This document shows, one piece after another, positions 31,783-46,500 of a stretch of 64,000 nucleotides of DNA (within the stretch, counting starts at the first letter, position 1; each line of letters opens with the position of its first letter). Both the position numbers and the translations under genes were made by a program. The notes below the pieces were generated by a model. It made no database searches, was not told where the DNA came from, and saw only the letters and a program-made list of their open reading frames with translations. The DNA is from Heterobasidion occidentale (Eukaryota; Basidiomycota; Agaricomycetes; Russulales; Bondarzewiaceae): NCBI GenBank assembly GCA_039111635.1, contig JBCAQO010000005.1:1878521-1942520 (forward strand), read 5' to 3'.

Positions 31783-34751
31783 ATGTCGGCACTCTGCGTC
31801 CGCACACGCGCGCTGGCGGCTAAAGGACTCGACAGTCTTCACCTGAATTTCTATCGACTTCACCTCTTGCACTTGTGAGTACTTTGGGCCTTGTGCGATA
31901 TCTACGTATAGATGTTGAAACGATGAAACGATCAGCACGACTGTTCCATTACTTTTCGCTGCCATGGCCTATGCGTGCAATGGCGAGTCTCTGCCTCTTA
32001 CAGCAACTTACTATTCTGCTGTGTCAGCGCCATGACGGGCCCACTGGCTTACGACGTTGGATCTGAGTTCCCTGACGACATGGCAGCAGGTTATACTTGT
32101 GATTCTTGAGATCATTGGCAGTCCGGTATGTTCAAAAGTTGCGCTATGCCTCCAAGAACATTTTTTCAATGTTCACGCCACAGGTCACCGTATCCTTACT
32201 CGTTGTATACGTGCGCCGGCGGTACTTTCAGCGACATCTCCACTGGATTGTGGAGTCCGAGTTTGAGCGTACGAAGACTCGAGATATTCTTCGAGCCGCG
32301 CAAAGCACCTCAAAGCGGAATGTGCAGTTTAAGGCATCCATGATTTCGTCGCGTGGATACACTGCCTAAACCAATATCGTCATCGATGGATATGAATGCA
32401 ACTTTCCCCGCAAAATCGCCTTCGATCCTAACGGCGTGTGAACAGAATACCACCGGTCAGACGTTTGGCCGCAGCGATCAGGTGCAAGTACAGCAACACA
32501 CTGATCTTGCGCCTCGGCGAGGTGCGTTACATTTTTCCCTTATCTACCAATCGAATTCTGGCTTTGTTGATGCACTAGAACTCACTCGTCACACAACAAT
32601 TGAAATTATCGATCCCAATCATTCTCAAGACGACGAATTTGGCGGATTCGGAAATATTCTGGACCTCTTCGCCAGCCTCTTTCGCGATTTCTTTCCTAAC
32701 ATCCAGAAAAAGCTTAAACGCTCAATGACGATGCCAATTGAGTCGAAGCTGGTACCGGACTGTACCGAATCGGAATTTCCGGGTACTCGTTCCGTCTCAT
32801 ATTTTTCATTCAACGTCAAAGTGCGCAAAAACTCAGCGTTCTACGGGCTGTCGGACCGTGACTGTGAGGAGTTGGGCGGAGTCGAGTACAGAGCATTGAC
32901 TGCACTGCTGTGGATCGTACCCGCGGTGAGTGAAAACTTTATCTATATGCGCTTATGTCGACTTATCAACTTTCGTGTCATAGTACGCTGTTGGTACCCT
33001 TGGGACTGCATTTGTAGTCACTGCACCATACATGTCACTTGCAAGATGGAAGAGCAATTTCCAGCCACCTCAGCAACACCGTGTGATTAATCCAGTGTGG
33101 TTAGCATAAACCACGACATTGACTGTCTTCTGCTAATGCTGATTTGTAGGTACTCACTTTTCGAAGTCGTCGGCGCCTGGGCAAACACAGGAATGTCTCT
33201 GGTTGATCAGGGCCTTATTCCTTTCCAGACTGCGTACCCTATGTTGATTTTCCTCATCTGGGTGGTGATCGCTGGAAATCCAGGATATGTGAGGCGGCTG
33301 CATTTTTGATCGTCTGACCTTGTGCTAATCATATCATGGCAGCCTGTGCTGTGAGTCGGAATTGCTGTGCACGTACTCTGCGCTGACCCTATACTTGATC
33401 TGCGCGGTGCAGTCTACGATTTCAGATGTGAGCCTTATCCAGAAAGTCCTCTGGCACTTTGCTCTAACCCTCCATGATAGATGGGGAATTTTCAAATGCG
33501 TCCCAAAAACCTCACAGATGCGCGAGACACTTCAGTTTATGCTTGATCACCCCCGACGATGTTTCATCTACCTCTTCCCGTCGCACCAAACCTGGTTCCT
33601 CCTCACCGTACTCATTATTTTCAAGTGAGCTTCCCAATGCACTATGCATCATCATCTGCGTATTGACTCCCCGATCAAGTTTAACGGATTGGCTCTTGTT
33701 TTGGTGCTGGATATTGGAAATGCGACTGTCGAAGCTATACCGGTCGGCACTAGACTCCTCGTGGCAGCTGTGCAATCTGTTGCTGTCCGTTTTGCAGGGT
33801 TCCAATCCGTTTCAATTGCCGTCTTGGCTCCTGCGGTCAAGTATATATACCCACATTTGATTGCCGGCGAAGCCCAAAAATTCTGATAAACTTTCTGCAG
33901 GGTTCTCTACCTCGTCATGATGTACATTTCCGTATACCCTGTGGCCATGTGGTAATTTCATACCTGTAGGACTTCAAGGTATCACACTGACTTCTTAACA
34001 GCGTACGTTCAACAAACGTTTACGAAGAGCGATCATTAGGAGTGTCTGAAATGGAAGTTGGAAACGTTGGGGACATTGAGGATGAGGCAAACTATCCTGA
34101 GACGGACTCGCGTGTAGCGATCTGGGGCAGATACCTTGGACGTCATGTCAAACGGCAGCTGGCATTCGGTGAGTTATGTGTTACATGCTTCCTCATCAAG
34201 GTGATGATCAGTTATCTGCTCTAGATATGTGGTGGCTCGCACTTGCACTTTTTCTAATATGCGTCATCGAGGTGAATCCGGCTGTTTTCACATCGAATTG
34301 TGTTTCACTCATATCCACGCAATTCCCAGAAAAAGCAGCTGAGCGATCCTGCCAACGAATCGTGGTTCAACCTGTTCTGTATGAGTAAGTGATCCTGTAT
34401 GTATCTTAACGATTGGATGTGAAGCTCGACACGCGTCGTCCTATCCCAGTCTTTGAAGTAATGTCCGCATACACGACTGTAGGCTTAAGCATAGGTATAC
34501 CCACAGTAAGCCCGCATAAAATGACCCTCCCACACATTCTATCTGTAATTGCTCTTTTACAGGCGAACTTCTCTCTCTCAGGTGCAATGCACACCCTTTC
34601 CAAGCTCATCCTTTGCGCTGTCATGATCCGCGGACGGCACCGTGGGCTGCCAGTCGCACTTGATCGTGCGATCATGCTTCCGAAGGAATTTCTGGAATTG
34701 GCTAGTGAGAAGGCACGGCAAATGAAACGGAGACAAGTCGGTCAATCTTGA
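31783..34751 (+). pseudogene. Second TRK potassium transporter copy, disrupted
   Basis: The exon plan matches TRK1, including the 8-nt (33343-33350) and 15-nt (33413-33427) exons, and most exons keep their frame and a well-conserved protein: FGGFGNILDLF, WANTGMSLVDQ, SAYTTVGLSIGIP. Two regions are broken. In exon 2 a one-base loss (about 31990-32015) and a one-base gain (about 32041) shift the frame across the first pore-loop filter, giving an in-frame TGA and losing TGTG. In exon 3 the cytoplasmic loop stops at a TAA (about 32367), and the continuation into QTFGRS is in another frame. Third codon positions are far less GC-rich than in TRK1. It looks like a long-functional paralogue that was lost recently, unless the indels are assembly errors. 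Confidence 0.85.
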
Positions 34752-35101
34752 GACGAGAATGCACACAAGCGGGGTTTAAGTGCATAATCAATGCATTCCT
34801 TTTGGATAGACGGGCTTGTTTATGTGTGTTTTGCTTGATGACACGAGATACTCTACTTTCCGGTAAGTTATATGAAGCCCGTCCGTTGTTCTATGTGCTG
34901 ACCGCTGTCATCGCAGAACGTTGATGTATCGCTGCTCGTGAACACTTGATCTTCTGTGGAGAACTCACCTGAGCGATAAGGAGTGGAAGAATGAGGGCCG
35001 TATCACTTTTCCTTGAATCTCGGGCTCTCAGGGTCACGTACTGTCGAATGCTGAACGCTATATCACCTCCGTCACTCTGAACCCCACTTTCCCAGCCTAC
35101 T
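34752..35101. other. Intergenic region between the second TRK copy and the P450 gene
   Basis: 350 bp with no recognisable gene. It should contain the P450 promoter. Confidence 0.5.
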
Positions 35102-37265
35102 ATGTCTCGAGCTTTACCTGCTGTAGAGTTATTACAGGTCTGCATCGCAGTGGCCGTCGCTGCCATGTTGTACCTCAAGTGGCGACAGCCGACCTCTCAG
35201 TTGAATCTTCCCCCTGGCCCCCCTGGCCATTGGCTGTGGGGCAACGAGATTCCTGACAAATTGTGGGTGGATCGCATGAGTAGAGCTGTCCGATCACGAC
35301 TGACAATGCGTACATCCCTGAAGTGCTTTCTTGCAATTCGCTCAGTGGACCAAGGAGTATGGCCATGTTTTCGCTCAGGCGCGGTCGTCGCACGATCATT
35401 GTTTTTGGGACATACCAGGTACAAATCGAGCCTGTGTCACAGGATGATGACAATGTTCATTAATATCTGAAGGCAGCAATGGATATACTGGAGAAGGATG
35501 GCGCAATCACTGCGGACCGGCCTCGCGCTATTGCAGGTGGCGAGATGGTTTCCGGAAACATGAGGCTGCTTCTCGTAAGGGCTGGCGAGCACTTCCGGAA
35601 GTTGCGCAAGCATGTATTCATCTTTCACATTGTGAAATTCCTTGCTCATTTGGTGGCTTTAGGGCGCTCCACACTCACTTGCAACCCAAAGTTGCGGCAA
35701 CCTACGGACCATTGCAGATGTTTAACGCCAGGGTCCTCCTGCGCGATATCCTCGATGACCCCGAAAATCATCACGAACATGCTAGACGGTCTGTCCCAAA
35801 TTCAGAAGCCCGTAACTTTGTTTACCTGACGGTTGCTTCTAGATATTCGGCGTCTCTGATTCTTTCCCTCACATATGGTAAACCCTCTCCTAGCAAAAGA
35901 CTAGACCCTGACATTACCTTGGTCAACCAATGCCTACATCGTATGGGCCAATCGCTGCGTCCGGGAGCTCACCTTGTCGAGGATCTGCCTTGGCTCAAAT
36001 ATATCCCCTTCTATGGTTCAAAATTAAGGGACTATCACAGAGAAGAGTTGGCCTTGTTCCGAAAACAGCTACAAGCTGTTCGAGATGAAATTGTAAGCTG
36101 TTTTGTACGTGTTATGGCTATGTCTTGTTTTTCTCATGTATGTCACATTTTTTCGCTAGGCTGAAGGGAAGGCTTCACCGTCTTTTGCTAGATATTTACT
36201 GGAAGAACAACAAGAGATTGGTCTTTCTGATGATGAATTGGCGTACCTCGCTGGCTCTATGTTTGGTGCAGGCTCTGAGACGGTATGTTGGTTGTCTAAT
36301 TTTTCCTCTAACAAGCTGATCTTCCACACAGTCTGCGTCAGCAATTAGTATCGTTATCATGGCTGCGGCACTGCACCCCGAAGCTCAAGCAAGGGTACAA
36401 AAAGAACTTGATGATGTTGTTGGCTCTGACAGATGTGCATCCTCAAGCCTTAATCGTCTTTCGCGCACTGACTTTATTTTATCTGATGAACACAGTGCCG
36501 TCCTTTGGCGATGTCGATTCTCTCCCACAGGTCCATGCATTCTTCTTGGAATCTTTCCGATGGAGACCCGGGACAGGTGGAGGCATTCAACGTAGGGCAA
36601 CTGAAGACATAATCTATGTTCGTCATATGTCGTTTGAATGAGAGGGAATGACCTCTGACGAATTTATTCGCTAGCGGGGCTATCGTATCCCTGCTGGCGC
36701 CACGCTGATAGGGAACCATTGGTATATCTAACTTCTTTCAGCTGTGGCTCATCCATAACATATTCGAATACCTATGAAGGTCCATCGGTCGTGACCCCGA
36801 AGTCTTCCCTGATGGTGATACATTTGATCCCCAGCGATGGATAGACGAGGACGGTAGAGTCAAGGAAGAGCCCAAGTTCCCGAATTTCGGTTTCGGTAGG
36901 CGGTACGTCGACGCTTTATCCACCGCTGACCTTGACTCAAAATATTGCTCACTAAGAATCTGCCCTGGGATGCCTGTGGCCTTGAGGTCTGCTACTCATG
37001 AACATTCAACGAAATTTGCCGCTGATGCAACGCATCTTCATCTCCCAGGTCCCTCTTTATCAATACTGCACTCCTGCTCTGGTCGTTCAGGATCACCGAA
37101 GACCCGACACGGCCCATTGATACGCTCGCATTTAAGGAGGGCATCATTACGGTCCCTCTGCCTTTCGCGGCGCATTTCGAACCCCGGCATGGCAACCTGC
37201 GTGAACTGATCGACGCAGACGATTTGGGGCTCGCAACTCTTATTGCACCTGATAGGGAATTGTAG
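35102..37265 (+). CDS. Cytochrome P450 monooxygenase, one apparent frameshift
   Basis: Exons read as 35102-35262, about 35345-35418, 35473-35609, 35663-35788, 35843-36092, 36160-36282, 36332-36434, 36496-36617, 36675-36721, 36780-36902, 36957-36986 and 37049-37265. The protein has an N-terminal membrane anchor, the PPGPPG hinge, an I-helix AGSMFGAGSET, the K-helix ESFR (ExxR), FDPQRW and the haem motif FGFGRRICPG assembled over an intron. It would be an ER-bound haem oxygenase; its substrate is unknown. The second exon is doubtful: WTKEYGHV and SLRRGRRTIIVFG are in different frames, two bases short near 35375-35380 compared with the relic at 29436. One intron (35610-35662) uses a GC donor. 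The gene may be a recent pseudogene or carry a sequence error. Confidence 0.82.
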
Positions 37266-38000
37266 AAGGGTGCTCTCGGAGCTGAGTGTTGATCGTTCTG
37301 TTGCATGAATGCGTTCGATCTGTCGTTATTTGGTGTTCGCTTTGTATTGGGAGATCCCGAGGCTTGGATCCGAGGCTTGGAAAGAGCAATCGATTCATCG
37401 CCCCGCTTCGAACATGAAGTCGAAATCGGGTCAGAATCATTCACGTCTCGATATGTCATGGTTTTGCAATCTCCGTATACACACGATGGTCTACACAAGG
37501 AAGCGAGCTTTCGAATGCATCCAGGATCCAGAGATGAATCCTGCATTATCCGGAGAGGAAGCAAGACCTGTTAATATTTGTTGGGATATGTCATAGTGAT
37601 TGCCCGGAAGAATGTATTCAGAGTGCTTGCGAGAGGCCCTAGATAGAGAGCAAGAGAATCAGTGTTGAGAGGCGTCTCATGGCGACAATGAGGGCGTGCG
37701 AAATGGAGTCTTACCAGTATCCTACCAGTCTGCTCTTGTAGGCTCACTGAACTATCATCAATTCCTTCTCTCCGTCTGTTTTCTCTTTGTATTCTCTTCA
37801 ACCCATTTGACAACATAGGGGCATGATCATTGGTAGAGCGTCTGACGGAGAGAACGCGGAAACAGCGCCTGCAATGTGGAAGCATCACCTCCCTCATTAA
37901 AACAGATCGCAAGGCCGGAAGGGCATGTTGAGCCGCTGATCAAGTTATAAAAAATTAGGATTGGGCAGAAACTAGCTGTCTAGTAGAACATGACCTCGAT
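37266..38000. other. Intergenic region between convergent genes
   Basis: Lies between the P450 stop (plus) and the complex I subunit stop (minus). The overlapping frames at 37305-37912 have no recognisable product. Confidence 0.5.
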
Positions 38001-39983
38001 CTACTGCGGCGCACCGACCTCGGGAAGGTGGGCACCTAGGTTGTCTGGGAGAGCCAGCGAAGGGTCGATATCTTTGACCATCTTGCCACCGAACATAACA
38101 GCTCCCTCGCGCGCACGGAAATCAGCAATCCGCTTCTCAACCTCCGGACGGAAGTGCCGCATTAAGCCCTGGATGGGCCACGCGGCAGCGTCACCCAATG
38201 CACAGATCGTGCGGCCTTCGACTTGTTTGCTGTATACGGAGATTGTGATTGGTGTCGGAAGAGAGAGAAAAGGAGGTAGGGACGCACGTCAGCTCCAAAA
38301 GCATGTCGATCTCGCGCTGGTGTCCACGGCCCTCGACGAAACGGTCCATCATGTTCATCATCCATGTGGTGCCTTCTCGGCATGGCGTGCACTGGCCACA
38401 CGACTCGTGTTTGTAGAACTGCAAGCAGATGTCAGAATGAGCGGGCGAGATGATAACCGAGAACACGCACCTGCGAGAAGCGAGCAATGGCAGCAACGAT
38501 GTCTGTGGATTTGTCCATGACGATGACGGCGCCCGTGCCCAGGCCGGATTGGGCATCCTTGAGAGAGTCATAATCCATGCTGTGATAATTTGGTAAGAAT
38601 GAAGTAGAAAGGACAGGATGCAGACACTAACAGGACTTCCTCGCACTTGTCGATGGGCAAGACAGGAACGGAACTACCACCGGGAATAATCCCAAGCAAG
38701 TTGTTCCACCCACCGCGAATGCCGCCGCAGTGCTTCTCGATGAGCTCCTTCAGCGGAATGCTCATCTCCTCCTCGACGACGCATGGGTTATTCACGTGGC
38801 CGCTGATACAGAACAGCTTGGTGCCCTGGTTCCGCTCCCGCCCAAAGGACGCGAACCAGCTCCCACCCCTCCTGCAGATTGTCGGCGCGACAGCGACCGT
38901 CTCCACATTTGCGACAGTCGTCGGACAACCGAATAGACCGACGTCAGCCGGGAACGGCGGCTTCAAACGAGGCTTGCCCTGCTTTCCCTCAATACTCTCA
39001 ATCAACGCTGTCTCCTCTCCACAGATGTACGCGCCCGCGCCGCGATGGAGGTACACATCAAAGCCGTATCCGCTCCCACACGCGTCCTTGCCGAGGAAGC
39101 CCGACTTGTACGCCTCATTGATCGCCTGCTGGACATGCGCGGCTTCCTGGTAAAACTCGCCACGGATGTAGATATAGGCCGCCGTCGCGTTCATGCCGCG
39201 ACCGGCGATGAGGCAGCCCTCGATGAGTTTGTGAGGGTCGCCCCGGAGAATCTCGCGGTCTTTGCAGGTTCCAGGTTCGCCTTCGTCGGCGTTGACAACG
39301 AGGTAGCGAGGTCTGGAGTGATTGCACGTGAGTGGGAGTCAAAACAAGGAAGAGGGATATTGATTGAATGCCCCTGTCTCGGAAGATAATCATGCTGCCA
39401 GCTGATGCATGGCCGCCTTCATAAAATGTTTTCACGAACACTGATGACATCGACGTATCACTTCCTCCGGCTTGGCGATCATCGTTCGAAGTAGGGTTTG
39501 GAGACTATGGGAAGAATTGCGACGCTCACCGCTTGTCATTCTCCCAGCCCGGCTTGTTCATGAAACTCCACTTGAGACCACTTGGGAACCCAGCCCCACC
39601 GCGACCTCTCAACCCAGAGTCTTTAATGGTTTGAATGATCCATGAGTCGCCCTTGTTGAGGATATCCTTCGTGCGATGCCAATCACCACGGGACTGCATG
39701 ACAGAAACATGGCATCGTATCAAAGGTCAACAATTTGAGCAAGGTGAAGACATACCATGGCGCCCTTAATACCGTGGTCATGCCGACAATATACATTGGT
39801 GAAAATGCGATCTTGGTCCTTCAAGCCGCCATACCGTCGCACAGGTGGATCCTGAACGGTAGCAAACGACCGACGAGCGGCCAGAGGGAGTTGGCGCGAA
39901 GCGCCTATTGCATAAAGTCAGCGTCAAGAGACGAGAGCAATATGAAAATGTCGCGCACGGGCCGCCCTTGAAGCTTTTAGCAT
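38001..39983 (-). CDS. NADH:ubiquinone oxidoreductase 51-kDa subunit (NDUFV1/Nuo51)
   Basis: Seven exons on the minus strand (39959-39983, 39756-39904, 39530-39693, 38632-39312, 38471-38579, 38288-38418, 38001-38229) give 495 residues, the normal length. The subunit of mitochondrial complex I takes electrons from NADH by its FMN and passes them to a 4Fe-4S cluster. Visible motifs are the FMN/NADH glycine loop [26 protein letters not shown], the [14 protein letters not shown] block and the cluster ligands [12 protein letters not shown] plus a later Cys in [12 protein letters not shown]. The start at 39983 (MLKASR) gives a basic, Ser/Ala-rich leader ending in RRSFATVQ, a mitochondrial targeting sequence. 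The first exon is only 25 nt. Confidence 0.96.
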
Positions 39984-40352
39984 CGTTTCGAACGACGAGG
40001 AAGAGGTTGGAGGCGAGCGTCGACGTCGGGCACACCGTTCGCTAATCATCCCGGCAATTTCCGGTACACCCGCAGCCAATCGCCGAGTTTCGTTTCCACA
40101 TAGATAGATTTTCTGTATTTCTTCACGTTCCTCTTGTTTGTATTGGAAGGAAAGGGGTATAAATCAGACTAGCGCAAACTACAGATAGCCTCACGGGAGC
40201 GAAGCTCCATGATATAGTTGATTCTCAGACTTTCATTTGATACTGCTGCTCGTACAAGCTTTACTACACCTGCTCACGACCTTCACCACCCTCGCTGAGG
40301 AGTGTCAGTTCATGGAAACACTGGCACAAGAACGACGACGCTCACTCAGGTA
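39984..40352. other. Intergenic region, promoter side of the complex I subunit gene
   Basis: 369 bp between the glutathione synthetase stop and the complex I subunit start, both on the minus strand. No gene is seen. It should hold the promoter of the complex I gene. Confidence 0.5.
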
Positions 40353-42067
<1,715 letters not shown>

Positions 42068-45000
42068 GATGAAACCGGGCAAATGATCTTCGAATCTTCA
42101 GGAAAACAATGAGCAGCGAGAGGATAGATTCACTCCTCAGATAAATATAATTCTGAACGGATAAGTGCGCCATCGTGAGCAAGCATGATGAGATGTCATA
42201 ACGGATGGGCTTACAAATTAAACGATCAACTTTTGCTGATACAGCGAGGAAGATTTCGACCTTGGTATTCTCTATGATATTGTTTAGATAGATTCCGATG
42301 AATGCTTTTCGTTGTGAAGCTGTCTCTCGATTTCAGGGTTTTAGAGTCTTGCAGGAGCTTTCGGCTTGCACTGGCTGGGAGAAGTACGAAGTTCCCACGC
42401 TGCTGATGATGTTGCCACAATTTGCCCTCTCAACCTTCTCGCTGAAGTTGACTCATCTAGTACTCGTAACTGCAAATTATACTGACATCCAACTATAGCT
42501 TCGGTAGATTCCCAGATTTAGTCCAGATGGAGAATTCTCTGCACCTACCACATTTTCTGCCACCGACCACCGCCTCCTATGGCCATCATGGTCCCATGAA
42601 GCTATCGTCTCTGTGTTCAAAGCAGGATGCAGAATTTCTTCGCTGTCTCGCTAGTGGCTAGAGTACGCTCGCTGAGTGAGCGCTGCGTGGTTGACAAAAG
42701 AGCCATATTGGACCAGGTTTGATCCGACTCATTTCTCCCGATCTAACGTCGACTCGATGTTTCTGATGTTTTTATGTCTTTATCAAGGTCTCCATTACAC
42801 GGAATCAAAGGGCATCGAGCTATCACCCTTGCAAGGGAGGTTGTTCCGTCTGAATTTCAACGCTGTCCAAGCCATCACATTATACTGTCGTCTGTCCGTT
42901 CCTTTCCTTGATTAACCTCTCTGTGTCCATTGTTCTACAAATTGGCATAGCTCCCACACACCCTTCCCCTTCCCATCGCCTTTCCTCGAAATAACCTCTA
43001 TCCTAATAAATTCAGTTATTGACCCTCTATACTGATCCACCTAATCATTTCCAGCGTCGCCACGATTATAATATGTGTAACTCTTGATTATAGTTTGCCA
43101 TTCGTATCTGGCGAGCCGCGGGTTGCTATCAGGATGTTCTCGAAGATCTGTCGTGGCTTGTATCGAATGTCCGCATGATCTTATCTAGCTTTCTGAATTC
43201 GTCTTGGGCGACGAAGGTGGAACACCAGGCGACTTCTCTGCACCCGCTTGGAGGTCGGCTTCGGTCATTCACAATCTCCTAAGGACGACTTACTGGGCCT
43301 GTGTTGATGACTGATATTCTTGGGCTATCCCATCATTGATACTAGCGGGGCATAGCTGAAAATCGGCGCAGGTTCAGCAACTATGGACAATACTTCCAAT
43401 CCATTGCCACAACGTATCTCATGTATCCGTCATAGAAGACAGTCGATGCATGCAATGCTTTGAGCACTGCAGCATGTCTTGCTTCTAGACGGTACATCTG
43501 GACGTGCAGTGGTGGCACATGTACTATCGCAAGGTCACTCACTCGATCAGGACTCGCTGATCGAATCTCGGCTTGTGCATTCTTTCTTGTGTTCATCGAG
43601 GTTGGTGAGTTGAAAAAACTTGATAGTGTTGAACGTTGAAGGGACGAGGAGGCCGTTTTCTCCACAAGCTGATCTTTCTTCAAAGTAGACGGTAGTTGCT
43701 AACAGAGAGCAATGGCACGCTGAACCCATCCTCTACTGGATACGTCTCTTCCTCAGCTTTGACTCGAGAGGGGTAGGGCAATACACCTCGGGCTGCTTCC
43801 ATTCTACCACCTACCAAGACAGCACCCCTGCTACTGTTCTCTTGGATGCGCAGGCGCACGCCAACCTCGAATGCGATGCCTTGAAAACTCGTGTTTTTGT
43901 CAATTTGAATACGAGTCGGTGTAGGTGACATCTTCCAGCCTACGAAGCTGAGGCTCAGCTAATTCACTGAGACGGCGCCGCCGCCGGATTGACAGGCCCG
44001 CCTACGCAAGCAGATGCACGATACGGGGAGCCGATCGCCCTTGAAGCCCGTAGTCACATCCACGATAACTATTGGTCTTCCATTGGTCTTCCATTGCCGG
44101 CTATTCTTTTGACGGGCCTTGACCCTCGACGCTCTGACTTTATAGCATTTCGTGCTTCGAGAAACGTAACTCGTGAGGTTGATTGAAAAAGTCTACGTGT
44201 CCCAGACTCGTGTCGGATGGGTGCCTCACAAGTGAGTATTATATCTTATACAATTCTTTGAGATCTTACGTCTCACCGACATATCTTGCCATCTGATCAC
44301 AGACCCTCGCCATCTTTCCAATGTCCTGAGGTAAACAAATGCAAGACTTGCAAGAAGCATTTGAGTAGACGGTGAGGCTATGTATTTATCCCTGATTCTA
44401 TGTATACATTGACGGCCGCCGAGCGGTTTTTTTAAGCTCAGATGGAGAATGGAAGATGATTTAGCAATCCAGCGTGACCTGGAAACGAGGCCTCTGATAT
44501 CGACGACGTAACTGAAGGATGAGTCAACTCACAAGAAGAATAGCAAGCGAAGGCGGTACATTCCCTGCGCGTATTCGACTACGTCTACCGCTCCCAAAGC
44601 TGCGTCTTACAGCCGCCGCTGCCCAACGCTCAGTCTTAGCTCGGTCTATGCTCGGGACTCACCGCGCTATACCCAGTCCTGCCCCATCCCTGCTGCTACG
44701 TCGCTCTCCACCGCCTCTCTAGCCCGGTACGTGAACCCGTGTCCCACACGCAGCATAGTCTTCCCCCTATACCGATAATTGTGATACATAAGGCCATGTC
44801 GCTGTCTCCGAGGGTTCCACAGAGGTTCCACAATGGTGGGTGGTTGTTTTCCAGACGATCGAGTGATAGACATGATTCCGCTTTGCAGAGGTTCTGCGCT
44901 AGAGAGTAAGAGGAGTGGGGTCTTGAATGAAATGCCAGCTTCGTCTACGCTCTAGCTTATATATACCACAGAGCCGAGCGCGCTTCCGAATCGGGTACAA

Positions 45001-45236
45001 GGGAGCACTGTCATGATCTGGGCGCCCGCAGCTACGTAGGCCGAAACAGGTCTACGTAACCTCAAGCCTGCGAGGGAGAACAATGGTTCCCTTCTGGCAG
45101 TCCTCGTGATGAATCTGCATGAACAAATGTGAGCAGAGAAATGTGTCCTTCACTCTTCTCATCGAGAGGTAGGCGATCTTTTGACAATGTCAAGAGTTTC
45201 GCGAGTTCTTTAACACTGAAGATTGGTCATTGAACT
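42068..45236. other. Long region with no confident gene
   Basis: About 3.2 kb between glutathione synthetase and the first alcohol dehydrogenase. Only a doubtful minus-strand gene at 43381-43931 is seen (listed separately). Other frames are short and lack family motifs. No tRNA or repeat was recognised by eye. Confidence 0.45.
43381..43931 (-). CDS. Doubtful hypothetical gene
   Basis: A frame from ATG at 43931 (about 75 residues ending near VEDGFS) could join a second frame (43381-43683) across a short intron with a GT at about 43715. The product would be near 170 residues, rich in charged and aliphatic residues, with no recognised domain. The coding look of the first part is the only support; it may be chance. 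Confidence 0.22.
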
Positions 45237-46500
45237 CTAAGGGAATACAATGACGTTCCTGAATTGTGGCTTGCCATGCATCGTATCATCGTACGCCCGC
45301 ACAAAATCCTCGAACCCGAACTCCTGGACCATTGCCTTGACATCTAGCACGAACGACGACATTGCATCTAGTGAGTCTATCTTCCTACGAACAATCCAAA
45401 AATGAAGTGCTTACCCGTCAGCATCGAGAACTGCACGCAGCTCTCCGTCTCCCGCGCACCGCCGCACCCCCAGCCACGCAGCGTCGCCCTGCGCATGATC
45501 ATCAAACCGGTATTGGCTCTTACATCGCCGTCCACCGCCACGCCTACGAGCGTCACGACACCATCGCGCGCGACCGCGGGAATCAACGCATTGGTTTGTT
45601 CCGCCGACGGCGCGGTGCAGAGAATGACCTTCGCGCCCCCCATCGCCTGAACACGCTCTACCACACTCGGTCCATGTGCAGAGGTATCGATATATCCGTG
45701 CGCCCCGAGTGACGTCGCGAGGGCGGCTTTGGTTGGGCCCGACGAGACTGCATAGACTTTGAGGCCTAGCCGCACGGCGTACTGTATCGCAAGATGGCCC
45801 AGTCCGCCAATGCCCTGTACGAGACAGAGGTCTCCCGGCGAGAACGGTGTCGTGCGGAGGGCCTCGTACACGGTGGCACCCGCGCAGAGGAGTGGTGCGA
45901 GCTCGGCGTAGCTCGCCTGCTCTAAACACTCTTCTGGGATGCTGACGATGGCTGATGCTTATGATTAAGGTATTCACTCAGTATGACCATTGTGTTTTGA
46001 CTGACCGGTCTCAGAAGCATACAAATACTCTGCATGGCCACCGTCAAACGTAGCGCCCGTGATCGCCTGGCTCGCGCATCCCCCAAAGTCGCCCCGCCGG
46101 CAGGCATCGCATGCGGCGCAATACCCGCCGTTCCACCCGACGCCGACCAAGCTCCCGATGCGGAATCGGGCACTGGGGCCGAGAGCACTGAGCGCGGCGC
46201 CGACAGCAGCAACTCGGCCGACGACCTCGTGGCCTGGCGTACGCGGGTAGGCGAGCCCCGGAAATGTGCCCTCATGCACGAAATGGTCTCCGTGGCAGAT
46301 GCCCGAAGCGTAGACCCGTACGAGGACCTCTGTCGGCGTAGGCGCGCGCAGGGGCACAGTGATGGTCTGCCAAGGCTGTTTCGGGCCGGGACAAGAGACT
46401 ACGTGATAAAGGTGCGCATCAGTTACCTGTAGACGCCTGGTACATACGATGCCGGAGGGAGGTACTTACTAGCTTTGAAGAATGTCGGTAGATCAGCCAT
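45237..46500 (-). CDS. Zinc-dependent alcohol dehydrogenase (MDR family), copy 1
   Basis: Four exons on the minus strand (46470-46500, 46006-46398, 45415-45951, 45237-45367) give 363 residues, the usual length. The family oxidises alcohols or reduces aldehydes with NAD(P). Visible are GICHGDH with a catalytic zinc Cys, GHEVVGRVAAVG, the structural zinc set CAACDACRRGDFGGC, and the Rossmann loop GIGGLGHLAIQYA. The start (MADLPTFFKA) and intron positions match the second copy downstream at 48003. It is intact. The substrate is unknown. Confidence 0.93.

Noticed and set aside
31783..34751. Calling the second TRK copy a functional gene
   Set aside because: The first filter region contains an in-frame TGA and a frame change, and exon 3 has another stop and frame change. 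Only sequence errors at several places could rescue it.
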